DNA of 64,000 nucleotides from an uncultured SAR86 cluster bacterium (GCA_902587545.1 CACILL010000002.1:1-64000); one strand, 5' to 3'. Shown: positions 52,107 through 61,769, counted from the first letter of the stretch. The notes: a model not told the origin generated them from the letters alone. A program made the numbers and translations.

Positions 52107-52784
52107 CTTTCGGTTTTGATCTTTATTTTATCCCTGTCTATCTTAATTCCCTATTTTTTAAGAAATCAATCAGAAACTATCAAAACAAGATTTGGACAAG
52201 GTTTGGCAGTTTTATTGATAACCAATGAACTCTTAAAGCCGTTTATTTATTCAAGCGTTTGGCCAGAAGATTTTCCATTTTTAAAAATGCTACCAATGCA
52301 TTTCTGCCATTTAGCAAGTTTCTCTGCAGCGATTTATATGTTGACACGAAAAAGAATATTTTTTGAAATTGCTTTTTTCTGGGGAATTGGCGGTGGTCTA
52401 ATGGCAAATACCCAGCCAGATGTGAAATTTGACTTTCCACATCTGCATTTTTTACTTTTTTTCATCAGTCATGGCTTGATGTGGTTAGGTATTGGGTTCA
52501 TTTCCATAGGACTGAATAATCGCCCTACTCTTAAATCAATTACAGATGTTTTGAAAGTCACCTTCCCGGTCTTATTTTTAGTTTACTTGATCAACGTCAT
52601 CATTAATTTCTTTGCCGAAGGAGAACCTGCAAATTACTGGTTTATGATGCAACGTCCTGCTGGACAATCAATTGTTGATTTGATGCCGGATCCGCCTTTT
52701 CATTACATCTTCTTTATAATTTTAGGCGTTGCAATGTTCTACATAATTTACTCTCCCTTTTATCTGAGAGATAAACTTAAGTGA
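52065..52784 (+). CDS. YwaF/TIGR02206-family integral membrane protein
   Basis: A 239-aa protein with about six to seven hydrophobic helices. Features of the TIGR02206 group are LPMHFCHLASFSAAIYML, the glycine-rich FFWGIGGGLMANTQPD, FPHLHFLLFFISHGLMWLG and SIVDLMPDPPFHYI. Function is unknown. The first 42 nt overlap the opposite-strand lipoprotein frame. Confidence 0.78.
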   Translation: MFEIEPFQIFGTDHLSVLIFILSLSILIPYFLRNQSETIKTRFGQGLAVLLITNELLKPFIYSSVWPEDFPFLKMLPMHFCHLASFSAAIYMLTRKRIFFEIAFFWGIGGGLMANTQPDVKFDFPHLHFLLFFISHGLMWLGIGFISIGLNNRPTLKSITDVLKVTFPVLFLVYLINVIINFFAEGEPANYWFMMQRPAGQSIVDLMPDPPFHYIFFIILGVAMFYIIYSPFYLRDKLK

Positions 52785-52891
52785 TTATTTCCAAGTCTTT
52801 ACTTAAATTTCACTGAGATATCTCTCAACTGGAGATAGAAATTAAAGGCAGAAACTGACAAAATAAACTTCTTTTTTTGGGGAGAACTGCA

Positions 52892-54655
52892 ATGAGTTTA
52901 AAATGGGCAATTAATGGAGTACTAGACGATATTTATTTTATGGCGCAAGGATTACCGCGTCTTCTCTTTACCTGGAAACCTGAAAATCAACTATCCATTC
53001 TCAATTTTTTTGAAAAGAATGTAAAAAAATATCCCAACGAGATTGCTTTTGTTTTTAAAGATCAATCTACAACTTGGCAAGAAGCTGATAAAAAAGTTTC
53101 TCAGTACGGAGCTTATTTGCAATCGCAAGGTATTGAAAAAGGAGACTGTTTTGCATTGTTGATGGACAATTCAGCAGATTTCTTAATGCTCCTTCTGGCA
53201 GCACATCGAATTGGAGCGATAGCAGCTTTAATCAATACAACCGTTACTGGCGAGGGTTTAAAACATGTTGTCACAATTGTTGATGCAAAGGCAGCAGTAC
53301 TGGGTGCCTCTCATCTTGAAAAATTCGAATCTTCTATGCCGGAAGCTGAATTGCAGTCGCTCAGACTTTTCTTAGTGGAAGACTCCATGACTGTTCCGGA
53401 GGGATATACAGATATAAATATTGCTGCTCAAAGTGCAGGAGAAGTAGTTCCGCACCCTTTAAAAATTAAAGATGTTGCTATGTATATCTATACTTCAGGA
53501 ACTACAGGCTTACCAAAGGCAGCTTTGATAACAAATGGCCGAGCCGTAAAAACCAGTTATGCGGGTCAATTTTTTGGTTTTAAAGCCAAGCAAAAAGATG
53601 TGCTCTATCTTACTTTGCCGCTTTACCATGCTACTGGATTGCTTTGGTCTTGGGCCGGTTGCCTGAGAGCTGGTGCTACTACCGTAATCAAAGAAAAATT
53701 TTCTGCTTCTGAATTTTGGCCTGATGTCAGAAAACACAAAGCAACTATGTTTGGTTACGTCGGGGAACTATGTCGTTATTTAATGAACGTTCCACCTAAC
53801 GATGATGATCAAAATCATCAGCTTCAAGTTATTTCGGGGAACGGTTTGAGACCGGATATATGGGAGAAATTCCAAACGCGTTTCAACATACCAAAAATTA
53901 GAGAGCTCTATGGAGCTACTGAGGGTGTTGGCGCATTGGTTAATACTCACGGTCGACCTGGCATGGTGGGAAGATACATGAGAGGTTCACTTGTGGTTAA
54001 GTGTGATTTAGAAAGTGGCGAGCCCATCAGAAATTCGGAAGGCTACTGTGAATCTGTAGAAATTGGCGAAACTGGATTGTTCATTTCAAAATTATCCAAA
54101 CTCGCAACTTTTGAAGGATACTTGGATAAGCAAGCGTCTAGTAAAAAGATTATGGCCGACGTAATGGAAGATGGGGATGCTTGGTTCAACTCCGGTGACT
54201 TATTAACACGACATGAAAACAATTGGCTCTCTTTTGCTGATCGAGTTGGTGATACTTATCGTTGGAAAAGTGAAAACGTTTCTACCATGGAGGTTGCCGC
54301 GATAATTAATAAATATCCTGAAGTTTTGGATTCTAACGTTTACGGTGTAGAAGTAGAATCTGCAGATGGCAGAGCTGGAATGGCATTAATGAACGTCACC
54401 GGCGAATTTGATTTTGAAGTTTTTTCTGAACACATTGAAAAAAATCTCAATGCCTTTCAAAGACCTTGTTTTGTCAGAATTGCAGAAGAAATGAAAACCA
54501 CCGGAACTTTTAAACATCAAAAAGAAGACTTAAAAAAACAAGGTTTCGATCCAGCTGCAATTGAAGATAAATTGTATTTTTATCAAAAAGGAAATTATGT
54601 AGAAATTGACGATTCTTTGTATCAAAGAATCCAATCTGGTGAGGAACGTTTTTAA
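52892..54655 (+). CDS. FATP-type long-chain acyl-CoA synthetase
   Basis: An adenylate-forming enzyme of 587 aa. I start at the ATG at 52892, which has a GGGGAGA Shine-Dalgarno; a TTG five codons upstream is part of that ribosome site. The P-loop is IYTSGTTGLPKAA, A5 RELYGATEG, and the distinctive FADRVGDTYRWKSENVSTMEV is the FATP/FadD6 signature. Near the N-terminus is GVLDDIYFMAQGLPRLLF. It activates long or very long fatty acids, or bile/sterol-like acids. A 1-nt overlap joins it to the isomerase-fold gene. Confidence 0.9.
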   Translation: MSLKWAINGVLDDIYFMAQGLPRLLFTWKPENQLSILNFFEKNVKKYPNEIAFVFKDQSTTWQEADKKVSQYGAYLQSQGIEKGDCFALLMDNSADFLMLLLAAHRIGAIAALINTTVTGEGLKHVVTIVDAKAAVLGASHLEKFESSMPEAELQSLRLFLVEDSMTVPEGYTDINIAAQSAGEVVPHPLKIKDVAMYIYTSGTTGLPKAALITNGRAVKTSYAGQFFGFKAKQKDVLYLTLPLYHATGLLWSWAGCLRAGATTVIKEKFSASEFWPDVRKHKATMFGYVGELCRYLMNVPPNDDDQNHQLQVISGNGLRPDIWEKFQTRFNIPKIRELYGATEGVGALVNTHGRPGMVGRYMRGSLVVKCDLESGEPIRNSEGYCESVEIGETGLFISKLSKLATFEGYLDKQASSKKIMADVMEDGDAWFNSGDLLTRHENNWLSFADRVGDTYRWKSENVSTMEVAAIINKYPEVLDSNVYGVEVESADGRAGMALMNVTGEFDFEVFSEHIEKNLNAFQRPCFVRIAEEMKTTGTFKHQKEDLKKQGFDPAAIEDKLYFYQKGNYVEIDDSLYQRIQSGEERF

Positions 54656-55998
54656 TGATCCAAGCCTTTAGAAACTTTATAACGCGAAGAACCTTTGCCT
54701 ATAAGCTGAGAAATAAAGCTATGAACATGTTTTCAAGCTTTGAAAACTTCAACTTGATTAGAGAAAAAGCAGAGGCAAGCCGAAAAGCAGAAAATCGTCC
54801 CCACGAAGTTTTGTATTTTCATAAAGTGGATGATCCCTATTCTCACTTGACTGTTCATTATATTGATAAGTTTAAAGAAGCCTATGACGTTCAATTCAAA
54901 CCCATCTTAGTTGGAGAGGAGAATCCTGCAGCTTTGCATGAACCTACGCTCTATACAGATTATTGTCTCGAAGACGTTAAGAGAATTGCATCTTATTATA
55001 ATGTTGATTTCCCAGGTAAAAGCTATCCTGAAAAAAAATTAGCTGATAAAGCCAATTCCATTTTAACTGCAGTGAATCCTAATGAATTTGGTTCAGTAGC
55101 AAAAACAGTTAGTCATGCTCTCTGGAGTGGCGATCTAGCTAAACTTGAAGAGCTTGAAGTTTCTTACAAATCATCTGAACAAGAGGTTATTGAAACCCTT
55201 AAAGAAGGTAATGAGATCAGAAACGGCTGCGACTATTATTTTGGTTCGGCTTTTTATTACGAAAAGGAACTCTATTGGGGTGTAGATCGCTTAAATCATT
55301 TGGAAGATCGATTGACAGAGTTGGGAGCCAACAAATCGAGTGATAACGAACCTGTATGTTTACTGCAAACCAAAGCGCCTAACACTTTAACTGCTGAAAA
55401 AAGCGTTAATTTAACTTACTACCCTTCTTTAAATAGTCCATATACCTTTATCAGCGCCAAAAGAGTTAAAGAATTTCGAGAGGAGTATCCCATCAATCTC
55501 ATTACCAAGCCTGTCCTTCCAATGCTGATGAGAATGATGGTCATTCCAACTTTCAAGGGAAAATACATCATCTCAGATGCTGCCAGAGAAGGTCGCAAAT
55601 ATGGCTACGAAATGAAAGAGGTCTTTTCGCCAATTGGTAAGCCCGCCAGAAAAGCATACTCCCTTTTTCCTTTAATTGACTCCTTAGGAAAAGGATTTGA
55701 ATACATAGATGAATTACTTAAAGCTTCTTTTCAAGAAGGAATAAATATTGGGGATGATGACTACTTAAAGAACACCGTTACGGAATTAGGTCTGGATTGG
55801 GATTCTGTTAAAAAAGATTTGAATACATCAAAATGGAAAAAAGTTTTAAACGATAATGTCAACGACATGTATCAAGGTAATTGTTGGGGAGTGCCTAGTT
55901 TTAAAATAACCGATGATGATGGTTCTAATCCTTATTACGTTTGGGGCCAAGATCGTATGTGGCTACTAAAGGAAGAAATCAATAGACGTTTGACATAG
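54655..55998 (+). CDS. Duplicated DsbA-fold protein (2-hydroxychromene-2-carboxylate isomerase-like)
   Basis: A 447-aa protein with two tandem thioredoxin-like DsbA/kappa-GST modules. Module one (about 48-235) opens YFHKVDDPYSHLTVHYI; module two (about 255-445) opens YYPSLNSPYTFISAKRV, both with the SPY/DPY pattern of HCCA isomerases and without a CxxC motif. Each ends with a QGNCWGVPSFKI-type cis-Pro region, clear in the second. A glutathione-linked isomerase or transferase role is inferred. The 1-nt overlap with FATP suggests a joint step in acyl or aromatic catabolism. Confidence 0.72.
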   Translation: MIQAFRNFITRRTFAYKLRNKAMNMFSSFENFNLIREKAEASRKAENRPHEVLYFHKVDDPYSHLTVHYIDKFKEAYDVQFKPILVGEENPAALHEPTLYTDYCLEDVKRIASYYNVDFPGKSYPEKKLADKANSILTAVNPNEFGSVAKTVSHALWSGDLAKLEELEVSYKSSEQEVIETLKEGNEIRNGCDYYFGSAFYYEKELYWGVDRLNHLEDRLTELGANKSSDNEPVCLLQTKAPNTLTAEKSVNLTYYPSLNSPYTFISAKRVKEFREEYPINLITKPVLPMLMRMMVIPTFKGKYIISDAAREGRKYGYEMKEVFSPIGKPARKAYSLFPLIDSLGKGFEYIDELLKASFQEGINIGDDDYLKNTVTELGLDWDSVKKDLNTSKWKKVLNDNVNDMYQGNCWGVPSFKITDDDGSNPYYVWGQDRMWLLKEEINRRLT

Positions 55999-56067
55999 CC
56001 TCAAGCAAAATAGCTTGGTTTTTAAATATTTCAATCGTTTATCTTCTCGAATAAAACTCAGTTTTAA

Positions 56068-56205
56068 GTGTCAAAGGAAAAAGACAAACAAAAGAAAAAA
56101 AGGTTAAATCCGGTTGCTAAAAATGCCGCTAAATTTAATCGAGCTTCAGTATTTAAAGATAAAACAAAGTACGACAGAAAAAAATTAAAAAAAGATGAAG
56201 AATAA
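56068..56205 (+). CDS. Small basic protein, 45 aa
   Basis: A short frame with GTG start encodes a 45-aa Lys-rich protein with NPVAKNAAKFNRASVF and KTKYDRKK. I have seen similar NPVAK-xx-xxFNRA-type short proteins in gammaproteobacteria (DUF7230-like), but cannot check that here. No clear Shine-Dalgarno precedes the GTG. The end overlaps the CBS gene by 11 nt, which supports co-translation if the gene is real. Confidence 0.5.
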   Translation: MSKEKDKQKKKRLNPVAKNAAKFNRASVFKDKTKYDRKKLKKDEE

Positions 56206-57172
56206 TTTTAATAATCTCTTGGAAATGGTGGGCAATACGCCAGTTGTTAAAATTAATAACATCGATACTGGTCCTTGCGAGTTATACGTAAAACTTGAAA
56301 ATCTAAATCCAGGGGGATCTATCAAAGACCGCGTAGGTATGAAGATTATCGAGGAAGCTGAAAAAAGCGGTGCTCTGAAATCTGGAGGCACTATTGTTGA
56401 GTGTACTGCAGGAAACACAGGCTTGGGTTTGGCTTTAGCCGCAAAATTAAAAGGCTACGATTTGATATTGGTCATTCCAGATAAAATGAGTCAAGAAAAG
56501 GTAATGCATTTGGAAGCTATGGGAGTCGAAATTGTTTTTACTCGCTCTGATGTTGAAAAAGGACATCCAGAGCATTATCAAGAAATGGCGGCTGCTATCG
56601 TAAAAAAAACTCCCGGTTCTTTTTTTGCTGATCAATTTAGCAATCCAGCCAATCCTCTTGTGCATGAAACCACAACCGGGCCTGAGATTTGGTCGCAAAT
56701 GGAAGGTGATGTTGACGCCTTCGTTGCAGGCGTAGGAACTGGAGGTACTATCAGCGGTGTTGGAAAATACTTAAAAGCGCAAAACAAAGACATTCAAATA
56801 ATCATTGCAGACCCAATTGGCTCGGTCGTTGCAGATGCGGTAAATACAGGAAATTATAAATACGAAGGCGGTTCGTGGCTGGTAGAGGGTATCGGTGAAG
56901 ACTACATTCCTGATAACTTAAATTTAGATATCATCGATGAAGGAATTTACGTTTCTGACAAGGATGCTTTTGCAAGAGTAGATGAACTACTAAGAAAGGA
57001 AGGTATTTTAGCTGGGACTTCTTGTGGAACATTAGTGGATGCCGCAATAAAGTGGTGTCAAAAACAAACAGAACCAAAAAAAGTAGTAACATTGATTTGT
57101 GATACTGGTAATAAATATTTATCCAAAGCTTTCAATAAAGATTGGCTAAAAGAAAATGAATTAATTGACTGA
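56195..57172 (+). CDS. Cystathionine beta-synthase (PLP-dependent)
   Basis: A fold-type II PLP enzyme of 325 aa. PLP Lys lies in NPGGSIKDR (about residues 38-46), the AGNTG loop at about 72-76, and the phosphate-binding GTGGTISG at about 182-189. GGSWLVEGIGEDYIPDNL (about 226-243) is the CBS rather than CysK pattern. There is no heme or regulatory CBS domain. It condenses serine and homocysteine to cystathionine, the first step of reverse transsulfuration; the next gene performs the second. O-acetylserine sulfhydrylase activity is a possible alternative. Confidence 0.85.
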   Translation: MKNNFNNLLEMVGNTPVVKINNIDTGPCELYVKLENLNPGGSIKDRVGMKIIEEAEKSGALKSGGTIVECTAGNTGLGLALAAKLKGYDLILVIPDKMSQEKVMHLEAMGVEIVFTRSDVEKGHPEHYQEMAAAIVKKTPGSFFADQFSNPANPLVHETTTGPEIWSQMEGDVDAFVAGVGTGGTISGVGKYLKAQNKDIQIIIADPIGSVVADAVNTGNYKYEGGSWLVEGIGEDYIPDNLNLDIIDEGIYVSDKDAFARVDELLRKEGILAGTSCGTLVDAAIKWCQKQTEPKKVVTLICDTGNKYLSKAFNKDWLKENELID

Positions 57173-57177
57173 GAATC

Positions 57178-58341
57178 ATGAGTAAAAAAAATAAAGAAGG
57201 ATTTGAAACCAGAGCAATACATGCTGGTCAAAAGGCAGATCCGACTACAGGTGCGGTGATGATGCCTATTTATACGTCCTCAACTTATGAACAAGAAAGT
57301 CCTGGGGTGCATAAAGGTTTTGATTACTCACGCTCTATCAATCCAACCAGAAAGGCTTTTGAAGAATGTATTGCAAGCCTTGAAAATGGTGAAGCTGGTT
57401 TTGGATTTTCATCTGGTGTAGCTGCCATTTCCGCTTGTGTTGAATTACTTTCTCCTGGTGATCACGTGATTGCTATGAATGATCTCTACGGCGGCACGGT
57501 CCGCCTTTTCAACGAAATCAAAACACTTTCACAAGGTATCGAAGTGACTTATGTCGATATGACTGACATGCAGAACGTCCTTGAGGCTAAAACGGATAAA
57601 ACAAAAATGATATTTGTTGAAACACCAACCAACCCTTTACTGAGAGTCGTTGATTTGTCGGCAATTGCTGATTTTGCCAAAGCGGAGAACATTTTAAGCG
57701 TTTGTGACAATACGTTTGCTTCACCCTATGTGCAGCAACCATTAAATCACGGTATCGATATTGTTTTGCATTCCGCAACGAAATATTTAGGAGGTCACTC
57801 TGATTTGATAGCAGGTGCTTTGGTTATTGGTAAAAAAGACGATGCGCTAGTTTCAAGAATGGCAAATATTGTTAATTCCTTGGGCCCTATTACCGGTGCT
57901 TTCGATAGTTATTTAATTCTCAGAAGTTTAAAAACTCTTGCGGTCAGAATGGAACGACATTCTGAAAATGCTATGGCCATTGCCAAACATTTTGAAAGCC
58001 ACAAAGAAATTTCAGAAGTAATTTATCCTGGACTCACAAATCATCCACAGCATGATCTGGCATCAAAACAAATGAATGGTTTTGGCGGCATAATTTCAAT
58101 GAATATCAAAGGTGGTTTGGAAAAATCAAAAAGTTTTCTTGAGCGAACAAAAATTTTTGCTCTTGCCGAAAGTCTAGGTGGAGTGGAAAGTTTAATTGAG
58201 CACCCCGCTTTAATGACCCATGCTTCATTACCTAAAGACCGCAGAGAAATGATAGGAATTTCTGATGGGCTGGTGAGATTGTCCGTTGGCTTAGAGTCTT
58301 TGGATGACTTAGTCGAGGATATTGAGCAGGCTTTAAAATAA
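57178..58341 (+). CDS. Cystathionine gamma-lyase / gamma-synthase family enzyme
   Basis: A fold-type I PLP enzyme of the Cys/Met metabolism family, 387 aa. The PLP Lys is in HSATKYLGGHSD (about residues 199-210). N-terminal TRAIHAGQKADPTTGAVMMPIY and YSRSINPTRKAFEECIA, and C-terminal GGVESLIEHPALMTHAS and LVRLSVGLE, are all typical. Pairing with CBS argues for gamma-lyase (cystathionine to cysteine), though gamma-synthase cannot be excluded. The gap to CBS is 5 nt. Confidence 0.9.
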   Translation: MSKKNKEGFETRAIHAGQKADPTTGAVMMPIYTSSTYEQESPGVHKGFDYSRSINPTRKAFEECIASLENGEAGFGFSSGVAAISACVELLSPGDHVIAMNDLYGGTVRLFNEIKTLSQGIEVTYVDMTDMQNVLEAKTDKTKMIFVETPTNPLLRVVDLSAIADFAKAENILSVCDNTFASPYVQQPLNHGIDIVLHSATKYLGGHSDLIAGALVIGKKDDALVSRMANIVNSLGPITGAFDSYLILRSLKTLAVRMERHSENAMAIAKHFESHKEISEVIYPGLTNHPQHDLASKQMNGFGGIISMNIKGGLEKSKSFLERTKIFALAESLGGVESLIEHPALMTHASLPKDRREMIGISDGLVRLSVGLESLDDLVEDIEQALK

Positions 58342-58367
58342 ATATTTCTGAGTAAGGGGGAAGGAAT

Positions 58368-59921
58368 ATGCATTATCTTTTAATTTTTTTCCTATTTTCA
58401 TTAAATTTAATTGCAGTGGATAAACCCAATGTGGTGATTATTCTTACAGATGATCTTGGGTGGGGAGATGTTTCTTATCACGGAGGTTATATTCCAACTC
58501 CTAATATTGATCAACTGGCTGAAGATGGGCTGGAATTGAATAGGTTTTATTCAAATCCTGTTTGCAGTCCCACTAGAGCTTCCTTGTTGACCGGCATGCA
58601 TATTTTCAATCATGGGGTCGTAAGACCATTCATGAATCCAGCAGCTGAACAAACAGGCATGCCTCCTGAGTTAAAAATTATGCCGCAATATTTCAAAGAA
58701 GCAGGTTACCAAACGGCGTTATCTGGTAAATGGCATCTTGGATCAGCAAAAGAAGAATTCTGGCCATCGAATAGAGGTTTCGAAACAAGTTATGGTCACA
58801 TGACCGGCGGCATTGGATATTTTGATCATACTGCAGCAGGTCGATTGGATTGGCATAGAAACGAAAGCACATTGAGAGAAGAAGGTTATTCGACGGTGTT
58901 AATTGCGAATGAGGCTATCAATCTAATAAAAAATAAAGATGAGAGGCGTCCTTTATTTTTATATGTGGCCTTTAATGCTCCGCATACACCAATAGAAGCC
59001 CCACTTCAAAATATTGAAAAATTTTCTTATGTGGAGGATGAAAACGATCGGGTGTATGCAGCAAATGTTAATGCTCTAGATAATGAGATAGGCAGAATCA
59101 TCAAAGCAATAGAGGCTGAAGGATTACTAGAGGAAACGATTATTCTTTTTTTTAGTGATAATGGCCCGCTTTTTGATATGAGTCCTGTTTTCAAAGTTAT
59201 GGCTCCAGATTTGGTAGATGCAGAAGGTAGTACTGGTGGTTTGAGTGGTAGTAAGGGTTCTGCAATGGAAGGTGGGATTAGAGTGCCTGCGGTAATGTGG
59301 TGGAAAGGAATTATCGAGAATGAGAAATCCGATCAGTTTTTCTTCGTCCAAGATGTGCTTCCAACTTTATTGACTGCTGCAAATATTAAAACTTCTGAGG
59401 CAGATAAATTCGATGGTGAAGATAAATGGTCTAACTTACTTTCCGGACAAATTGTTCCGCCAAAAAATGCATTTGTTGGAGCAAGAATTATGTTCGATGA
59501 GCGAGCCTTATTCAACGATCAATGGAAACTTCATTCAGCAAAATCTGTTTTATTTCCAGTTCCAGCTTCATATCAACTATTCAATATCATTGAAGATCCT
59601 TTTGAACAAAATGATTTAGCTGAAGAAGAACCGGAAATATTTAAGGCTATGAAAAAAACCATAACCTCATATGTTGAACGCGATGTAGTAGGAAATATGA
59701 ATCCTGCACATGGCTATTTACATGGTGATAATGAACAAGGTGGAGTTGAAATAGGTTCGCCTTGGTTGGATGGAGGCTATGAATTGAATAATCCTCCCTC
59801 TGCAGTAACAAGCTTTTTTATTTTTCTTTGGATACTTGTTCAAGCTTTTAAATATCAGCTAGCAGCTGCTTTTTTATTCGTTGTTCTAATTTTTTATGCT
59901 TTTAAAAAATTAAGACGGTAA
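58368..59921 (+). CDS. Sulfatase with C-terminal membrane anchor
   Basis: A type I sulfatase of 517 aa. The formylglycine site is C66-S-P-T-R70 within VCSPTRASLLTG, meeting CxPxR with Thr in place of Ser. Metal-binding ILTDDLGWGD at residues 25-34 and GKWHLG at about 124-129 are intact, as is FFSDNGPL. There is a signal peptide (1-16) and a C-terminal transmembrane helix (about 484-512) ending in KKLRR, suggesting periplasmic exposure while anchored in the inner membrane. The substrate is unknown; the maturation enzyme is not in the window. A strong AAGGGGGAAGG site precedes the ATG, 26 nt after the lyase gene. Confidence 0.9.
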   Translation: MHYLLIFFLFSLNLIAVDKPNVVIILTDDLGWGDVSYHGGYIPTPNIDQLAEDGLELNRFYSNPVCSPTRASLLTGMHIFNHGVVRPFMNPAAEQTGMPPELKIMPQYFKEAGYQTALSGKWHLGSAKEEFWPSNRGFETSYGHMTGGIGYFDHTAAGRLDWHRNESTLREEGYSTVLIANEAINLIKNKDERRPLFLYVAFNAPHTPIEAPLQNIEKFSYVEDENDRVYAANVNALDNEIGRIIKAIEAEGLLEETIILFFSDNGPLFDMSPVFKVMAPDLVDAEGSTGGLSGSKGSAMEGGIRVPAVMWWKGIIENEKSDQFFFVQDVLPTLLTAANIKTSEADKFDGEDKWSNLLSGQIVPPKNAFVGARIMFDERALFNDQWKLHSAKSVLFPVPASYQLFNIIEDPFEQNDLAEEEPEIFKAMKKTITSYVERDVVGNMNPAHGYLHGDNEQGGVEIGSPWLDGGYELNNPPSAVTSFFIFLWILVQAFKYQLAAAFLFVVLIFYAFKKLRR

Positions 59922-59936
59922 TAAAAGTTAAAAGCT

Positions 59937-60320
59937 TTAAGTAAAGTTGAAAAAACAGAGTTTATTGCCATCCAAGTCATATACGTAAGCACCGTAAAAG
60001 GTTCCTGCTCTGGGTCCTGGCTCTCCATCATCTTTTGCACCAAGCTCAATTGCTTTGGCATGCATCTTGTCAACTTCCTCGTGTGAATCCAAAGCAATAG
60101 CTTTCATAGTACCGTTACCATGTGAGGCTGTTCCACCGTCATAAGGTTTCGCAATAGCTAAAACAACTGAATTGCCATCTTCAGAAAGCCACATAGTAAT
60201 TCGATCATTGGCAGGAAACTTTTTTGCATTTATCTGAGCCAATAAACCGTCGTAAAATGTTTCTGCAGCTTCTTTATTGTTGGTGCCAATTGTTGAATAG
60301 CCTTGTAATTTTGAGGTCAT
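59937..60320 (-). CDS. VOC-family (glyoxalase-like) protein
   Basis: A single-module VOC protein of 127 aa: STIGTNNKEAAETFYDGLLA at the start, a paired-beta body, and AYVYDLDGNKLCFFNF at the end. It resembles small glyoxalase/bleomycin-resistance members with unknown substrate. It follows the epoxide hydrolase gene with a 10-nt gap in a short leftward operon. Confidence 0.85.
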   Translation of the reverse strand: MTSKLQGYSTIGTNNKEAAETFYDGLLAQINAKKFPANDRITMWLSEDGNSVVLAIAKPYDGGTASHGNGTMKAIALDSHEEVDKMHAKAIELGAKDDGEPGPRAGTFYGAYVYDLDGNKLCFFNFT

Positions 60321-60330
60321 AGTATTCTCC

Positions 60331-61317
60331 TTATATTTTTGTTAAAAAATCTATCATATGACTGGTGACTAGTTCTGGACTTTCTTGTTGAGTCCAGTGA
60401 CCGATACCATCGATGATTTCTACTTTTCTTAAATCGTCATAATTTTTTGTAAAAGCTTCGAGAATGTCTTCTTGAGAAGCGCTTTCATCTCTGGCAAAAA
60501 AATTTACAGGATCCAGAGTGCCGGTTATAAAACAAGCAGGCAGAGGGTAAGACATATTTTTAAATTCCTGTAGTTCTTCAAAATCAATGTCTTGAGCTCG
60601 GTATCTATTAAATGGCCCTCTAAAGCCGCTTTGTTTGAATTCATTGGTGAAATAATTTAAATCTTCCTGAGTAAGCCAGTCTGGGAAACTCTCGAATCTT
60701 GGAGATTTCTCTAACATTGTCGAATCGGGAGTCTTTTGATAATCCGGATTGCCTATATTTTCAATCATGAATTGCATACCTCTGCCATCACTACTGAAAT
60801 AAGTAATTTCCAGAGCTTTGCGGACATCTGCTTCAAACTCAGCTTCGGCAACGCCTTCTTCTTGAATATACAATTGATAAAAGAATTTATCTTTGTAAAG
60901 TTCTCTGAACAATTGAATTAAGGATTTTTCCCCAACTGGTGTATAAGGAACCGAAAGCGCACCTACTGCTTTGATGGTATCTTGGTACAGCAGTCCTGTA
61001 GTCCAGACTATTGGCCCTCCCCAATCGTGACCAAATAGATAAGCCTCTTTGTAACCAAGTGAATCAATGACGCCAGCTATATCGGCCGCTAAGTTTTTTA
61101 AAGAGTAGGCTTCTATTTCATGCGGTTTGTCGGAACCTCCGTAACCACGCACATCGATAGCAGCCACTTTAAAGCCTGCATTGGCTAAAGGTTCTATTTG
61201 ATGACGCCAGCTGTACCAACTTTCCGGCCAACCATGAACCAAAACCACCAAAGGTCCCTCGCCTTCTATTGCGGCTCTTATTTTTAAGTTATTCCCATCT
61301 AACAGTTGAAAATTCAT
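60331..61317 (-). CDS. Epoxide hydrolase-like alpha/beta hydrolase
   Basis: A 328-aa alpha/beta hydrolase. The oxyanion motif HGWPESWYSW is at about residues 28-37 and the nucleophile Asp sits in GHDWGG at about 104-109. Lid and cap tyrosines occur in the middle region, and the catalytic His is in IIDGIGHWTQQE near the C-terminus. HGWPES plus GHDWGG is the epoxide hydrolase pattern, with an Asp nucleophile. It may detoxify or catabolise epoxides. A 4-nt overlap links it to the upstream membrane-protein gene. Confidence 0.88.
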   Translation of the reverse strand: MNFQLLDGNNLKIRAAIEGEGPLVVLVHGWPESWYSWRHQIEPLANAGFKVAAIDVRGYGGSDKPHEIEAYSLKNLAADIAGVIDSLGYKEAYLFGHDWGGPIVWTTGLLYQDTIKAVGALSVPYTPVGEKSLIQLFRELYKDKFFYQLYIQEEGVAEAEFEADVRKALEITYFSSDGRGMQFMIENIGNPDYQKTPDSTMLEKSPRFESFPDWLTQEDLNYFTNEFKQSGFRGPFNRYRAQDIDFEELQEFKNMSYPLPACFITGTLDPVNFFARDESASQEDILEAFTKNYDDLRKVEIIDGIGHWTQQESPELVTSHMIDFLTKI

Positions 61318-61769
61318 ACTTTTTTTGTATTTGTATTAAACCACAATGGAATGACCGCAAGTAATAGTCCACTGACAAAAAAAACAAACATGCCAACCTT
61401 TCCAAAATCTCCTTGTGATGTAACAGAATCGATAAAGTCTTTTGAGGAAGCGCTGATATCAATCGCCCCATTTACTGCATCTAAGTTAGCTAGGGATGCG
61501 GCTGTTCCGTCCATGTAGAAATTCACCCATAGACCATTATTAAAAGCATTTAGAAAAACTGCAAAAGCAAATGCTGTAAAGATGAGTTTTAAAAAAAGGT
61601 TAGCTCCTTTTTCTATTAATACTCTAGAAATCCAAACTGCAATCAAAACAGAAATAACATTTCCTAGAAATATAATTGAAATTGATACTCTTGATTGCAC
61701 AAAAACTTCCCATATCCCCAATTCAATCATACTGCTTTGCATCGCCAGTTCTTCCATAATTTCTCCCAA
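61314..61769 (-). CDS. Small integral membrane protein, unknown function
   Basis: A 151-aa protein with about three hydrophobic helices (roughly residues 28-48, 58-77 and 120-143) and a polar loop between the second and third. No motif that I can name. It overlaps the epoxide hydrolase by 4 nt and so is probably co-expressed with it. Confidence 0.65.
   Translation of the reverse strand: MGEIMEELAMQSSMIELGIWEVFVQSRVSISIIFLGNVISVLIAVWISRVLIEKGANLFLKLIFTAFAFAVFLNAFNNGLWVNFYMDGTAASLANLDAVNGAIDISASSKDFIDSVTSQGDFGKVGMFVFFVSGLLLAVIPLWFNTNTKKV

Noticed and set aside
52824..52850. GAGATATCTC palindrome and TATCTC/GAGATA hairpin before the FATP gene
   Set aside because: Stem is short and no T tract or known operator pattern follows; likely chance.
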